A DNA stretch of 25,011 nucleotides, from positions 1-25,011 of IMG/VR virus record IMGVR_UViG_3300048837_000418, one strand, 5' to 3'. Origin of the DNA: a virus. The notes beneath the pieces were generated by a model. The model made no database searches. It saw only the letters and a list, made by a program, of their open reading frames with translations, and was not told where the DNA came from. Of this stretch, positions 12,765-22,615 are shown piece after piece. Positions within the stretch are counted from its first letter, which is position 1. Each line of letters begins with the position of its first letter. The position numbers and the translations under genes were made by a program.

Positions 12765-15089
12765 ATGGCAAACGTTGCAGTTCCATCCATCGCCACAGCC
12801 ACGCCCACCGACGCCGACACTGTCCTTGGCGTCCAATCAGGGGCCGTTCGGCGGTTCAGTGTTGCAAATATCCGCGCGGCAGACGATGCCATCGCTCCGA
12901 TAGGCATCAGCGTAGATTTGCACGCCGCGGTCGGCGACGGTACGACCGATGACACTCTTGCGATTCGCGCGGCGATCACCGCCGCGGGGGTCGGCGGGAC
13001 GATCCTGTTCACGCCAGGGAAGACGTATCTGGTATCCGGCTCGCTGACGCCGCTTGAAGGGCAGACGTTGTGGGGGTATGGCGCGGCTATCAAGCGGGCG
13101 GCACAAACCTCGACGACAACCACGGCGTCGATCACGACAGGATCGACCACATCGTTCGCAGTCGTCGACGCGTCGCCTTTTTTTGTCGGGCAATCTGTCG
13201 CACTATTCAACGGGACGCACAATAGCGGGAACGCGACGATCACGACAATCGTCGGTAATACGATCACTGTGTCGTCTGCCGTCACTCTTTATTCCGGGTC
13301 GCCGTTCAGCGGGACGACGACGGTAGCGTTGTCGTTCACTACCATTCGCGCGGCAGCGGACGGAATCCGGGTTGTAGGATTGGAAATTGACGGCAACCGC
13401 ACAAACTGGACTCACCACCACTGGGAGACGGCCAGCGAGGTCTATCTCGGCAACGTCAGCGACATCGTTGTCGATGGCTGTCATATCCACGACGGCCCGT
13501 GCGAGGGCATACAGGAATCGGGCGGGCTCACCGAGTCAACGGCAAAGACAGGGCGCCGCTACACGAACAACGTCATCGAACAAATGGGCGGCAACGGAAT
13601 TCATTTGTCCGGCAGCGGCGGAACCTTGATACAAGGCAATCGCATCACGGACTGCACACTAGACGCGTCGAACGGGCACGTCGGCGGGTGCGTTACGTTC
13701 TCGTGGGGCGGGCGCTACGCGCAGATCGTCGATAACTTTTTCGCACGCGCTCGGCGTGGTGTAGGCGAAATCACGAACTCGGCATGCGACCACGCGTCGA
13801 TCTGCGGCAACACGTTCCAGGACATCGCGTTGACTGCCGATCATGTCGCGAACGGGCTGAATGAATCGTTCGCTATCGAGGTCAGCGGATCAACCAAGGA
13901 CGGCTTGGCATCTGACATCACCATTTCCGGGAACAAGTTCATCCGGTGTTCGCCGGTGATCTTCCGCACCATGCTGATTTCCGGCGTCACTGCAGCACAG
14001 GCAATCACCGGAATTGCGAACGGGACGGACACAGTCATCACATGCGCCGGGCATCCTTTCGTGCTATGGGCGAAGGTGCTGATCGCTGGCGTTGCAGGGA
14101 TGACGGAAATCAACGGCGTCGAATGCCGCGTCGTGGCCGTGACTGCAAACACATTCACAGTTGACACCGACAGTTCGACGTGGGGAACGTACACGAGCGG
14201 CGGAACCGCGTCCGGGATGTACCCGAAACGCTACGTTTTCACGGGCAACGTCATGGAAGACTGCGATGGGCTCACAAACACGCCCGTAACAAAGGGGGCA
14301 GTGAGCGTGACCGCGTACTATTCCGGCACGCGCGGCCCGAACGGTGTCGTGATTGCAGACAACATCATTCGAATGAAGGCCGTTGCGGTGCCCGACACGA
14401 ACGAAAATGCAATTTTCGTTGGCTATTCGGACAACGTACTGGTTGCAGGGAACCGCATTGATGGCGGGCACTACGGCATCTATGCGGAATACGGCTGCAG
14501 CAACGTCAACGTCACTGGTAACAATCTCAACGGCCAATACTGGAAGGGGATTATGGGGCAGTACAACGCCGGCAGTGGGATATTGATCAGCAACAATACT
14601 GTCGTTGGAGACGCGGCAGCATCGGCGTCGAACTACGAATGCATCAGCGTTCCGACTGTTGCGACCGTCATCGGCAACGTTGTCTCGCTGTCACAGGGGG
14701 ACGCCGGAATTTTAATCGCGGGTGGTGCTAATTGTGTTGTCCGCAACAACACGATTACTGCGGGGGGAACGACAAAAAGCATCCGCATCAGTTCCGGCTC
14801 CACGGGATATGTGCTGACTGACAACGTGATGAATGTCGCGATCACTAACAGTGCGGCAGGCGCGGGCAACTTCGGAACCGCGACAATCGCATCAGGGACG
14901 ACATCAATCGCTGTGACGCACAATGTCGGATACACACCTGACGTTGCGAGCATCAGCATCACGCCGACGCTGCTATCCAACGCTGCAAAGTGGTGGATCA
15001 GCGCAACGACATCGACGACGTTCACGATCTCGGTTGACGCCGATCCCGGCGCAAGTACCGCCACGTTCAAGTGGCGAATCTCGACGTGA
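12765..15089 (+). CDS. Tailspike, right-handed beta-helix (pectate-lyase-like fold)
   Basis: The protein is 774 aa. Residues about 1-40 would attach it to the virion. Residues about 48-115 have the pectate-lyase-3-type opening DLHAAVGDGTTDDTLAIRAAI, then LFTPGKTYLVSG and the LWGYGA turn. Residues about 200-690 repeat short N/G-rich rungs (ISGNKFIRC, VTGNNLNGQY, ISNNTVVG), the mark of a parallel beta-helix. The last 70 residues (GYTPDVASISITPT, then WWISATTSTTFTISVD) form a beta-sandwich cap seen at the ends of such spikes. Function: receptor binding, often with polysaccharide cleavage; catalytic residues cannot be named by eye. GC content is visibly lower than in neighbouring genes, suggesting acquisition by exchange. 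The location before the tape measure is unusual. Confidence 0.85.
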   Translation: MANVAVPSIATATPTDADTVLGVQSGAVRRFSVANIRAADDAIAPIGISVDLHAAVGDGTTDDTLAIRAAITAAGVGGTILFTPGKTYLVSGSLTPLEGQTLWGYGAAIKRAAQTSTTTTASITTGSTTSFAVVDASPFFVGQSVALFNGTHNSGNATITTIVGNTITVSSAVTLYSGSPFSGTTTVALSFTTIRAAADGIRVVGLEIDGNRTNWTHHHWETASEVYLGNVSDIVVDGCHIHDGPCEGIQESGGLTESTAKTGRRYTNNVIEQMGGNGIHLSGSGGTLIQGNRITDCTLDASNGHVGGCVTFSWGGRYAQIVDNFFARARRGVGEITNSACDHASICGNTFQDIALTADHVANGLNESFAIEVSGSTKDGLASDITISGNKFIRCSPVIFRTMLISGVTAAQAITGIANGTDTVITCAGHPFVLWAKVLIAGVAGMTEINGVECRVVAVTANTFTVDTDSSTWGTYTSGGTASGMYPKRYVFTGNVMEDCDGLTNTPVTKGAVSVTAYYSGTRGPNGVVIADNIIRMKAVAVPDTNENAIFVGYSDNVLVAGNRIDGGHYGIYAEYGCSNVNVTGNNLNGQYWKGIMGQYNAGSGILISNNTVVGDAAASASNYECISVPTVATVIGNVVSLSQGDAGILIAGGANCVVRNNTITAGGTTKSIRISSGSTGYVLTDNVMNVAITNSAAGAGNFGTATIASGTTSIAVTHNVGYTPDVASISITPTLLSNAAKWWISATTSTTFTISVDADPGASTATFKWRIST

Positions 15090-15223
15090 TATACGCAGCG
15101 GGCGCGCTCAACATCGCAAAATCGCCGATCTGGTGCAGCTCGGCCCGGACGATCCGGATCGCGGCGAACATCAGGACCGTCGTGGCTGTGGGCAATGTCG
15201 CGCAGTTGGCGGGGTGCTTGTGA
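15086..15223 (+). CDS. Micro-gene overlapping the tailspike stop
   Basis: The protein is 45 aa from GTG 15086, which overlaps the tailspike stop as GTGA. A second in-frame GTG lies at 15071. It starts MIYAAGALNIAKSPIWC and continues with ARTIRIAANIRTVVAVGNVA. Very short proteins with repeated RTxxVAA phrases occur between tail fibre/spike and tape measure genes in other phages, but no function is known. The stop overlaps the next GTG, so expression would be by translational coupling. Confidence 0.45.
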   Translation: MIYAAGALNIAKSPIWCSSARTIRIAANIRTVVAVGNVAQLAGCL

Positions 15224-15321
15224 CCTACCTGCTCGCATGGCTGATCCTTGCCGCACCGGGCGCGCTGCTCATTGGCGGCGGGGTGTGGCACGAGTGGCGC
15301 GCGCTCGGCGAACTGAACTGA
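15220..15321 (+). CDS. Single-helix micro-membrane protein
   Basis: The protein is 33 aa from GTG 15220, overlapping the previous stop (GTGA). Residues about 3-22 (YLLAWLILAAPGALLIGGGV) are a clear transmembrane helix, followed by a short charged tail. It ends just before a terminator. Possible roles include an accessory lysis, antiholin-like or exclusion protein. It may also be an insignificant frame, though two coupled starts in a row and the hydrophobic pattern argue that it is translated. Confidence 0.45.
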   Translation: MTYLLAWLILAAPGALLIGGGVWHEWRALGELN

Positions 15322-15342
15322 CGACGCAAACAACCGACCCGG

Positions 15343-15371
15343 GGCCCGCGATTGCGGGCCTTGTCATTTTC
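15343..15371 (+). terminator. Intrinsic terminator before the tape measure
   Basis: GGCCCGC (15343-15349) pairs with GCGGGCC (15354-15360) around a GATT loop, followed by TTGTCATTTTC. This placement means the tape measure gene needs read-through or its own promoter. Confidence 0.75.
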
Positions 15372-15396
15372 GCTTTCGCTGACTGGACTCTGCCAC

Positions 15397-18300
15397 GTGA
15401 GTGAATCCCTTGCCCGCCTTGCCGTCGATCTGACGGCCAACGTCGCCGGCTTCGAGTCCGACCTTGGCCGTGCGAATCGCATGGCCGAGAAGTTCAGTCG
15501 GCAGGTTGAAAAGGATCTCGGAAAGATCGGGGCGGCCATCGCCGCGAATATGACGGTGGCGTTTGCCGTCGTTGCGGCGGGCGCGAAGAAGGCGATCAAC
15601 GACCTCGATCGCATCGGCGACGTGTCTGCGCGCATCGGCGTGGGCGTCAAGGCGCTGCAGGAACTCGGCTATGCCGCGGCGCAAAGTGGCACGAACGCCG
15701 AAACGCTCGAGAAGGGTCTCGCCAAGCTGTCGCGCACCATGGCCGAATCGGCCGCCGGTGGCGCGGCGCAGAAGGCGCTGTTCACGGCGCTCGGCGTGGC
15801 CGCAACGGACGCGACCGGCAAGCTGCGCCCGGTCGAAGAAGTGTTCGTCGACCTGTCCGAGAAATTCCGCCAATACAAGGGCGGCGCGGGCGAGGTGAAG
15901 ATCGCCACCGAACTGTTCGGCAAGGCCGGCGCCGACCTGATCCCGGTGCTGAACGAGGGCCGGGCCGGGCTGCGCGGATTCGCCGATGAAGCGGCGAACT
16001 TCGGTGTGGTCGTCGGCGAGGATGCCGTCGCCCAGGCGCAGGCGTTCAACGACAACCTCGACAAGCTTCAGACCATCCTGAAGGGCGTCTTCAACGACGT
16101 CGCCAAGGACCTGCTGCCAGCGCTGGTGTCCCTGTCCGGCCTGTTCGTCGACAACGGCACTGCCGCGCGGAAGGCTGGTGAAGACTTCTCGATCCTGCCC
16201 TACGTGATCAAGGGCGTGATCATCAGCGGCATTGCGGTCAAGAACATCATCGAAAGCATCACCGATGTCCTCGCCTTCGGCGTCGACATCATCATGGCGA
16301 ACATCGAAGTCTGGAAGGCGTTCGGCAACGTGCTGTCGACTGTTGCCGGCGCACAGGCCAAGGCGCTACAGGGCGACTTCCAAGGTGCATGGGAAACCAT
16401 GCAGAAGGGTTCGACCGAAACCGCGCAGATCACCAGCGAGGCATTCGCCAAGCTGCGTGGCGGCTGGGAGGCGCTCAAATCCGGCTTCCAGAACTCCGGC
16501 TCGGATATCGCTGATGCGATCGAGCGGATCTACAACCCGATCGAGAAACTGGGCGAAGAGGCGAAGAAGGCCGGCGAGGATGTAGGCACGGTAGAGGCGC
16601 CCATCGTCGACACCGGCAACGCGGCCGGCAAGACCGAGCCGAAGATCAAGAAGCTCAAGGACACGACCGCGCAGGCGGCCCGAGAGGCCGAGGAATGGCG
16701 CGAGCGTTTGCGCGATCTTGCGGCCGAAATCGAGGGCCCTGTTGCGCAGGCGAACGTCGAACTGGATCGCCAGCTTGATGAACTTGGCGATGCCTACGGC
16801 CGCGGCGCGATCTCGGCGGAACAGTTCGCCGAGGCAAAGAAGAATCTGATCGAGGCGCACAAGCGCGAGATTGGCCAGATCAAGACCGCCCGCACGCCGA
16901 TGGAGCAGTTGCTCGAAGATCTCGAATTCGAGATCCAGTTGCTCGGCATGTCGAACGAGGAGCGCGAGAAAGCCATCGCGCTGCGCGGGCTTGAAGCCGA
17001 TGCCACCGAGGAACAGAAGCGCCAGCTGGAGAACCTGCTGAACCAGCGCCAGTTCCTCGAAAACTCGAAGGCCCAGGCCGCCGAGTGGACGGCCATCTGG
17101 CAGGACGCGTTCGGCCAGGTCGCGCAGTCGCTGCTCGCGGCGTTCGCGAATGGCGACGGCATCGGCGACGCGCTGAAGAATTCGCTGCAGGGTGCGCTGA
17201 ATGGCGTGCTCGACAAGAACATCAAGAAGTTCACCGACGCGCTCGGCCAGTGGTTCAGCGGCGGCGGCACCGGTGGGCTCACGGCGCGTGGCGCGAACGG
17301 AATGCCGAACTGGGCAAACGGGGCACTGGCGCTCGGCGCGGGCCTCACGCAGGGCTGGATTGGTTCAGAGAACACGGCGCAATCGGCGTTCGGCGGTGCG
17401 GCCAATGGCGCCGCCCTCGGCACGCAGTTCGGCGGAGTGCCCGGCGCGATCATCGGCAGCATCCTCGGCGCGATCGTCGGCGCCATCAGCAGCCAAAAGC
17501 CCTACCTCGAAGTCAGCAGCAGCGCGAGCAACATCAACCGCGGCCGCGTTGAAGGCACGGCCACGTCGCAGCTTGGCCGCATCTTCGTCGGCAAGGATGA
17601 CCTCACGCTGCCGGGCAATATGTCGAGCCAGCAACTGGCCGACAACATCGCGAAGTTCGACAACGCGATCGCCACGATGCTCAATTCGTCCGAGCTTCAG
17701 GCCGCGCAGGCCGCACTGTCGCGCTTTGACGTGAACCAGAGCGGCAGCGGCGCGATCGATACCGAGGAAATCCTCAGCCAGCGCTTCAACGCGGTGATTC
17801 GCGCCATCGAGCCACAGTGGGCGGCCTTCCTTGGCCGCATCGACGACCTGCAGGAGCGCGTGAAGGCGCTCGAAGGCCTGCGCGTCCTGTCGGACTGGGT
17901 GGAAGACTTCGGCGACGTGATCGACGGGCTCGACCCCGATCCGCTGCGTCAGCTGCAGAACCAGCTGCACAACCTCGACAAGGCGGTCACCGACACAGCT
18001 GACCAGCTGGCGGCGGCCATCGACGCCCAGGACCCGGCGGCGATCCTCGAGGCGGCCAACGCCGCGCAGCAAGCCGTCACGCGCCGCTATCAGGCGGAAG
18101 TCGATGGCGTGCGCAACCTGCAGGCCGCAATCGCGCAACTGGACGAACAGGCACGCGCGTTCCGCACGAACATCGCGCAGCGGCTGCTCGACGTGGGCGG
18201 GCTCAGCATCGGCCAGCTGGCGTCCAGTCAATTCGCCGACATTGGTGCCGCGCGCGGCAGCGTGCTGAACGCGGCCGACACGCAGACCGCGCTGGCCAAT

Positions 18301-19509
18301 CTCGACCGGTTCGTCGCGTCCGTCGACGCCTGGCTGCAGTCGGCCCGTGCCGAAGTCGATGCCTGGGCCGCGCAGTCGCGCGCACGGGTACAGGCCGCGC
18401 TCGCCGCGCTGGACACCGAACAGAACAGCATCATGGCGGCCGCGCAGGCGCGCATGGCGCAGCAGCAGGCTGCCGCGCAGCAGTTCGCCGCGCAGCAGCA
18501 GGCGGCCCAGCAGGCGCAACTGCAGGCCCTGCAGCAGCAGCTGGCGGTCGCCCAGCAGTGGGCCGGCGTGCTGCAGAGCGCGCAGCGCATGCTCGACCAG
18601 ATGGCCACCGGCGCCGCGAACCCGCTGTCGGGCTTCTCGCGCCTGGCCCTGCTCGACGAGCGCATCGCCCAGCTGCGCGGCAACCTATCCGGCGCCACCG
18701 GCGCGAACCGCGCGACCATCGCCCAGGAACTGCTCGCGGCGCTCAACGAGCGCCTGCAGCTTGCGCAGGGCCAGTTCCAGCGGCCGTCGCCGGAATACAT
18801 GGCGATCTTCAACGCCACCGTGCGCGAGACCGCCGGGCTGCGCGACATCGCACAGCAGGAGGCCGACCGCGCCGCCGAGCTGCAGGAACTGATCGCCTCG
18901 CTGCAGCAACAGACGGTCGACGCCGTCGGTGGGCTCGGCGACGTGATGTCGTACCTGTCGACGGACGAGGCCGAGCGCCTGACGGCGATCGAGGCCGAAC
19001 GCACCGCGCTGCAGAATGAATTGATCGAGATCGACCGCGAAGCGCAGCGCCGACTGGACGAGATCAACGCCACGGCGCGCGCGCAGTACGAGTGGGCGCA
19101 GACCACGTTCGAAGAACTGAATGCGGTACGCCATGCCGAACTGATCGCGCAACTCGAAGCGATCACGGGCGGGCTCGACCCGGACAGCTTCATCGCCCAG
19201 CGCATGGCCGAGACGACGGACCTGCTGACCGACATCCGCGACGGCATCGCCGAATTCCTCGGCAGCATCAGCGCCGGAGGCGGCAATGGAGGCACCAGCC
19301 CCGCGCCGATCGAGCCCGGCATGCCGCGCGACCCGGACAACCCGAGCCAGCCCTATGTGCCGGCCGGAACGAGCAACGTGATCACCATGCCGCTGGCCAT
19401 CGACCTGAACCTCGAAGGCGGAAAACTGGCCCGCTACGTGGTCGATGTCGTCGTCGACAAGGCCGGGCTGGTCGCGCCGGCCATGAAGCGCGCAGCGCGG
19501 ACGGCCTGA
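15397..19509 (+). CDS. Tail tape measure protein
   Basis: The protein is 1370 aa from GTG 15397; the frame is open further upstream, but that part lies in the terminator. The N-terminus has the usual LAVDLTANVAGFESDLGRA coil. A hydrophobic segment lies at about 268-302 (VIIIS-like helix, MANIEVW end), a Gly/Ala-rich membrane-like stretch at about 629-699 (GAIIGSILGAIVGAI), and a Gln/Ala-rich coiled coil at about 1009-1055. The rest is mostly heptad-like helix. It sets tail length, serves as scaffold for the tube and is ejected ahead of the DNA. At the common rule of about 1.5 angstrom per residue the tail would be near 200 nm. An EF-hand-like loop at residues 780-791 is unusual. Confidence 0.93.
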   Translation: MSESLARLAVDLTANVAGFESDLGRANRMAEKFSRQVEKDLGKIGAAIAANMTVAFAVVAAGAKKAINDLDRIGDVSARIGVGVKALQELGYAAAQSGTNAETLEKGLAKLSRTMAESAAGGAAQKALFTALGVAATDATGKLRPVEEVFVDLSEKFRQYKGGAGEVKIATELFGKAGADLIPVLNEGRAGLRGFADEAANFGVVVGEDAVAQAQAFNDNLDKLQTILKGVFNDVAKDLLPALVSLSGLFVDNGTAARKAGEDFSILPYVIKGVIISGIAVKNIIESITDVLAFGVDIIMANIEVWKAFGNVLSTVAGAQAKALQGDFQGAWETMQKGSTETAQITSEAFAKLRGGWEALKSGFQNSGSDIADAIERIYNPIEKLGEEAKKAGEDVGTVEAPIVDTGNAAGKTEPKIKKLKDTTAQAAREAEEWRERLRDLAAEIEGPVAQANVELDRQLDELGDAYGRGAISAEQFAEAKKNLIEAHKREIGQIKTARTPMEQLLEDLEFEIQLLGMSNEEREKAIALRGLEADATEEQKRQLENLLNQRQFLENSKAQAAEWTAIWQDAFGQVAQSLLAAFANGDGIGDALKNSLQGALNGVLDKNIKKFTDALGQWFSGGGTGGLTARGANGMPNWANGALALGAGLTQGWIGSENTAQSAFGGAANGAALGTQFGGVPGAIIGSILGAIVGAISSQKPYLEVSSSASNINRGRVEGTATSQLGRIFVGKDDLTLPGNMSSQQLADNIAKFDNAIATMLNSSELQAAQAALSRFDVNQSGSGAIDTEEILSQRFNAVIRAIEPQWAAFLGRIDDLQERVKALEGLRVLSDWVEDFGDVIDGLDPDPLRQLQNQLHNLDKAVTDTADQLAAAIDAQDPAAILEAANAAQQAVTRRYQAEVDGVRNLQAAIAQLDEQARAFRTNIAQRLLDVGGLSIGQLASSQFADIGAARGSVLNAADTQTALANLDRFVASVDAWLQSARAEVDAWAAQSRARVQAALAALDTEQNSIMAAAQARMAQQQAAAQQFAAQQQAAQQAQLQALQQQLAVAQQWAGVLQSAQRMLDQMATGAANPLSGFSRLALLDERIAQLRGNLSGATGANRATIAQELLAALNERLQLAQGQFQRPSPEYMAIFNATVRETAGLRDIAQQEADRAAELQELIASLQQQTVDAVGGLGDVMSYLSTDEAERLTAIEAERTALQNELIEIDREAQRRLDEINATARAQYEWAQTTFEELNAVRHAELIAQLEAITGGLDPDSFIAQRMAETTDLLTDIRDGIAEFLGSISAGGGNGGTSPAPIEPGMPRDPDNPSQPYVPAGTSNVITMPLAIDLNLEGGKLARYVVDVVVDKAGLVAPAMKRAARTA

Positions 19510-19510
19510 C

Positions 19511-22500
19511 ATGCCACAAGTCGCCACCACCCACTACGCCTGCTTCGCCCGATGGACCTACAGCGCCGTCGACTACGCGGTCGGTACCGACGAAGGCTAT
19601 CGTTCGGGCACGAACCACGACCCGGTGCTCACCACCGACGCCGACCTGCAAACGCAGTTCCGCGAGGGCGTGGTCGACGGCAATACGCTCACGCTGACGA
19701 TCGCGGACGGCATCGGCGGCACGTACCGGACGCTGGTTACCGGCAACGTGCTCGATGGCACCGCGGTGACGGTCGAAACCGTGTGCACGCTCACGTACGA
19801 CGACGGCACCACCGCGGAGCAGACCGCCTCGCAGACGCTGACGGTGCAGGGAACGGCCGTCGAACCGGGCAAAGTGCACCTCACGCTGATCGACCTCGAA
19901 GACGCGCGCCTCGCCACGCTCTACCCGAGCAACACCTACACCGCCGATCTGTTCCGCGACCTCGACGGCGGGTTCGCCGGCCGCGCGATTCCGTATCCTG
20001 TGGGCACCTGCCGCAAGTTCACCTGCCCGCAGTTGTTCGCCGATTCGGCGCGTGCGCAGTGGTTCCACTCGGTGTGCGATGCGAGCGGCTTCCTCACGCT
20101 GACGATTGCGGCGATCAACACCGGCGCGAAGACCTTCAGCGTGGCCGGCGACTACGCCGACCGCATCAGCGCAGGCACTGTGATCTATGCCAACGCCGCG
20201 AGCGCGAACCCGGGCCGCTACACCGTCACCGGGGCGGTGTTTTCGACGCCGAACACCGTCATCACCGTGTCCGAAACCATCAGCAGCGGCACGGTGTCTG
20301 GCGCGCTGATCGTGCCGCCCACCGTGCTGGCGGTCTATCGCGACGGGCGCCTGGTGGCGTCGAGCGAATACACCGTCGAACTCGCGTGGCCGGCGAGCGG
20401 GCAGTTGGACGACAGCGATTTCGACAACTCGCCGGCCGTGTGGACGGCCGCGGGCGTCGGCACCGGCACGGCCACACTTACCGGAGGCGTGGCGCGATTC
20501 ACCGGAGACGGCACCGCGACCAACTACGGTCGCGTGAACTACGGCGGCGCTACCCGCACCGCGTTGCCGCGCGCCTACGTGCTGGCCACGCTCACCTTGG
20601 CCGCCGGCTCGCGCGCGCGCCTGGCCACAACCGCAACGGTTACTGCGGGCACCGTGATCACATCCTCCGGAACGCACACCGCGCCGGTGCAGGTGGCCAA
20701 TTCCACGGGCAACATTGATCTGTACATCGGCAACGCCAACACCGGCAGCGCCACAACGGTCGACGTGGACGACCTGTCGATGAACACCACGCACACCCTG
20801 CTGATGTTGCGCTTCGTTCGCGAGCAGGTCGGGTTCGACGGGCGCCCCTACAGCATCCAGGCGGACGTGCGCGGGATCGTGTCGCGCAACGTCGCCGACG
20901 AGATCAGCCGCTTGCTCACCGCCGCCGGCGCCACGCCGGACGCCACCAGCTTCGCCGCCGCGCAGACCTACGCCACCACGCACGGCATGCTGGTCGATGT
21001 CGACCACGGCCGTGGCGACGACCGCGAGGGCGGCCAGCGCACGCTGCGCGCGTTGCTCGACGACCTGCTGTTCATCGCCCGCGCCACGCTCAGCCGCAAT
21101 TCGTCCGGCCACTGGGTCATCACCCAGGACAAAACCGCCAGCACGGCCGAAACACTGGACGAAGATGCGGGCGATCTGGTTGAAGTGCGGCGCCTTGACC
21201 AGCCCCCGAAGCCCGTCAGCATCGGCATCCGCTTCGCGCCGAACCCGCGCGACCCGGCGAACCTCACCTACACCATCACGCGCACGGTCTCGGGCGGCAC
21301 GCTGCCGGCCGAGCAGCCGCGCGACGTGCGCTATCTCACCGACGCCACCGCCGCCGATCGGCTGGCGTGCTATCTGGCACTGCGCGCACAGTACGGCGCG
21401 CGCCTGAAGTTCCGGCGCTGGCTCGCCGCGCGCACGCTGGGCGAAGTGGTCAACCTCACCAGCACGCCCACCTACCCCGGCGCGCGCGACTGGTTCATCG
21501 ACCAGGTGCAGCAGATCCCGGGCGGCGTGCAGTGCGAGGCGCGGCAGTACGCCGCCGCCGTGCACACCTACAGCGCCGGCACGCTGCCGAACGGTGCGAC
21601 CACGGCGTATCAACCCGACTATTCGCAGACGCCGCCGAGCGCACCCACGGGCATGGCGATTACCGCCGGCAGCGTGGCCACCGCGAACGACGGCACCATG
21701 ACCGCACGCGTCACCGCGAAGGCGACGCCGCCCAGCGTCAACTGGGCCGAGCTGTGGCTCACCGCGATCCACAACACCACGAACGAGATCTCGGCGCTGG
21801 TGCGGGCCGACAGCATCGGCGGCGGCGAATACGGCGCGACGCTGACCGGCTTGCGCCCGGGCGAGGTGTACAAGCTGCAGAGCTACGCGGTGAATGCGTT
21901 CGCGGTGCAGGGCAGTGTCGCGACCACGTTCAACGCCACCGCCATCGGCGGCGGCGCGACCGACACGACGTTCACCGCGCCGGGGCAGACGACGTTGCCA
22001 GGCGACGTGGCCAGCATCAGCGCGACGCAGCGCATGGGTCGAATCGTCGAGGTGACGTGGACGGCGGTCAGTGCCGCCGCGCTGTGGGGCTACGTGCTGG
22101 AACGCGAGGTGTCGGGCGTCTGGACCGAGGTCTGGCGCGGCCAGGCGACGAACTACCGCGACACCGACGTGACCATGGCCACCGCCTACCGCTACCGCGT
22201 GAAGGCGCGCGATACCTACGGCAACGTCTCGGCCAATTGGGCGACCAGTGGCACGGTGACGCCATCGGGCAATGTCACGGGCGGCAGCGGCGGCGACCTG
22301 GGAACGGATACGGTGGAGACCAGCAACCGCACTGCCACGAACACGTTCAGTGTGTCCTACACGAACCCGGGGGCGCTGCAGGCGCAGACGCAGAGCCTCA
22401 CGCACAGCCTGGGCAAGGTGCCGCTGCTGACGATCGACACCGCGGGCAAAGCGTCGGTTCTGGTCACCCTGAAGAACGTGACCACGACGGCCGCGGACGT

Positions 22501-22615
22501 GCTGATCGTCGGCACCGGCAACGGATCTACAAACCCGGTATCGCCGACCGATCCGCATGACCACCTGCTGCTCGGCTTCACCGAGGCCGGCACCGTCTAC
22601 GTGAGGGTCTGGTAA
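19511..22615 (+). CDS. Tail tip hub / host-specificity protein with FN3-like repeats
   Basis: The protein is 1034 aa, beginning 2 bases after the tape measure gene. The N-terminal about 290 residues are beta-rich (HYACFARWTYSAVDYAV, CRKFTCPQLFADS). Residues about 295-425 look like an inserted carbohydrate-binding-type jelly roll (TGTATLTGGVARFTGDG, LYIGNANTGSATTVDVDD). The sequence then returns to hub-like structure (VREQVGFDGRPYSIQADV and RDWFIDQVQQIPGG). Two fibronectin-III-like modules follow at about 707-810 and 830-920 (YVLEREVSGVWTEVW, YRYRVKARDTYGNVSANW). The C-terminus is another small beta domain. Position after the tape measure and domain order fit the central tail hub that closes the tube and contacts the host. 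Confidence 0.8.
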   Translation: MPQVATTHYACFARWTYSAVDYAVGTDEGYRSGTNHDPVLTTDADLQTQFREGVVDGNTLTLTIADGIGGTYRTLVTGNVLDGTAVTVETVCTLTYDDGTTAEQTASQTLTVQGTAVEPGKVHLTLIDLEDARLATLYPSNTYTADLFRDLDGGFAGRAIPYPVGTCRKFTCPQLFADSARAQWFHSVCDASGFLTLTIAAINTGAKTFSVAGDYADRISAGTVIYANAASANPGRYTVTGAVFSTPNTVITVSETISSGTVSGALIVPPTVLAVYRDGRLVASSEYTVELAWPASGQLDDSDFDNSPAVWTAAGVGTGTATLTGGVARFTGDGTATNYGRVNYGGATRTALPRAYVLATLTLAAGSRARLATTATVTAGTVITSSGTHTAPVQVANSTGNIDLYIGNANTGSATTVDVDDLSMNTTHTLLMLRFVREQVGFDGRPYSIQADVRGIVSRNVADEISRLLTAAGATPDATSFAAAQTYATTHGMLVDVDHGRGDDREGGQRTLRALLDDLLFIARATLSRNSSGHWVITQDKTASTAETLDEDAGDLVEVRRLDQPPKPVSIGIRFAPNPRDPANLTYTITRTVSGGTLPAEQPRDVRYLTDATAADRLACYLALRAQYGARLKFRRWLAARTLGEVVNLTSTPTYPGARDWFIDQVQQIPGGVQCEARQYAAAVHTYSAGTLPNGATTAYQPDYSQTPPSAPTGMAITAGSVATANDGTMTARVTAKATPPSVNWAELWLTAIHNTTNEISALVRADSIGGGEYGATLTGLRPGEVYKLQSYAVNAFAVQGSVATTFNATAIGGGATDTTFTAPGQTTLPGDVASISATQRMGRIVEVTWTAVSAAALWGYVLEREVSGVWTEVWRGQATNYRDTDVTMATAYRYRVKARDTYGNVSANWATSGTVTPSGNVTGGSGGDLGTDTVETSNRTATNTFSVSYTNPGALQAQTQSLTHSLGKVPLLTIDTAGKASVLVTLKNVTTTAADVLIVGTGNGSTNPVSPTDPHDHLLLGFTEAGTVYVRVW

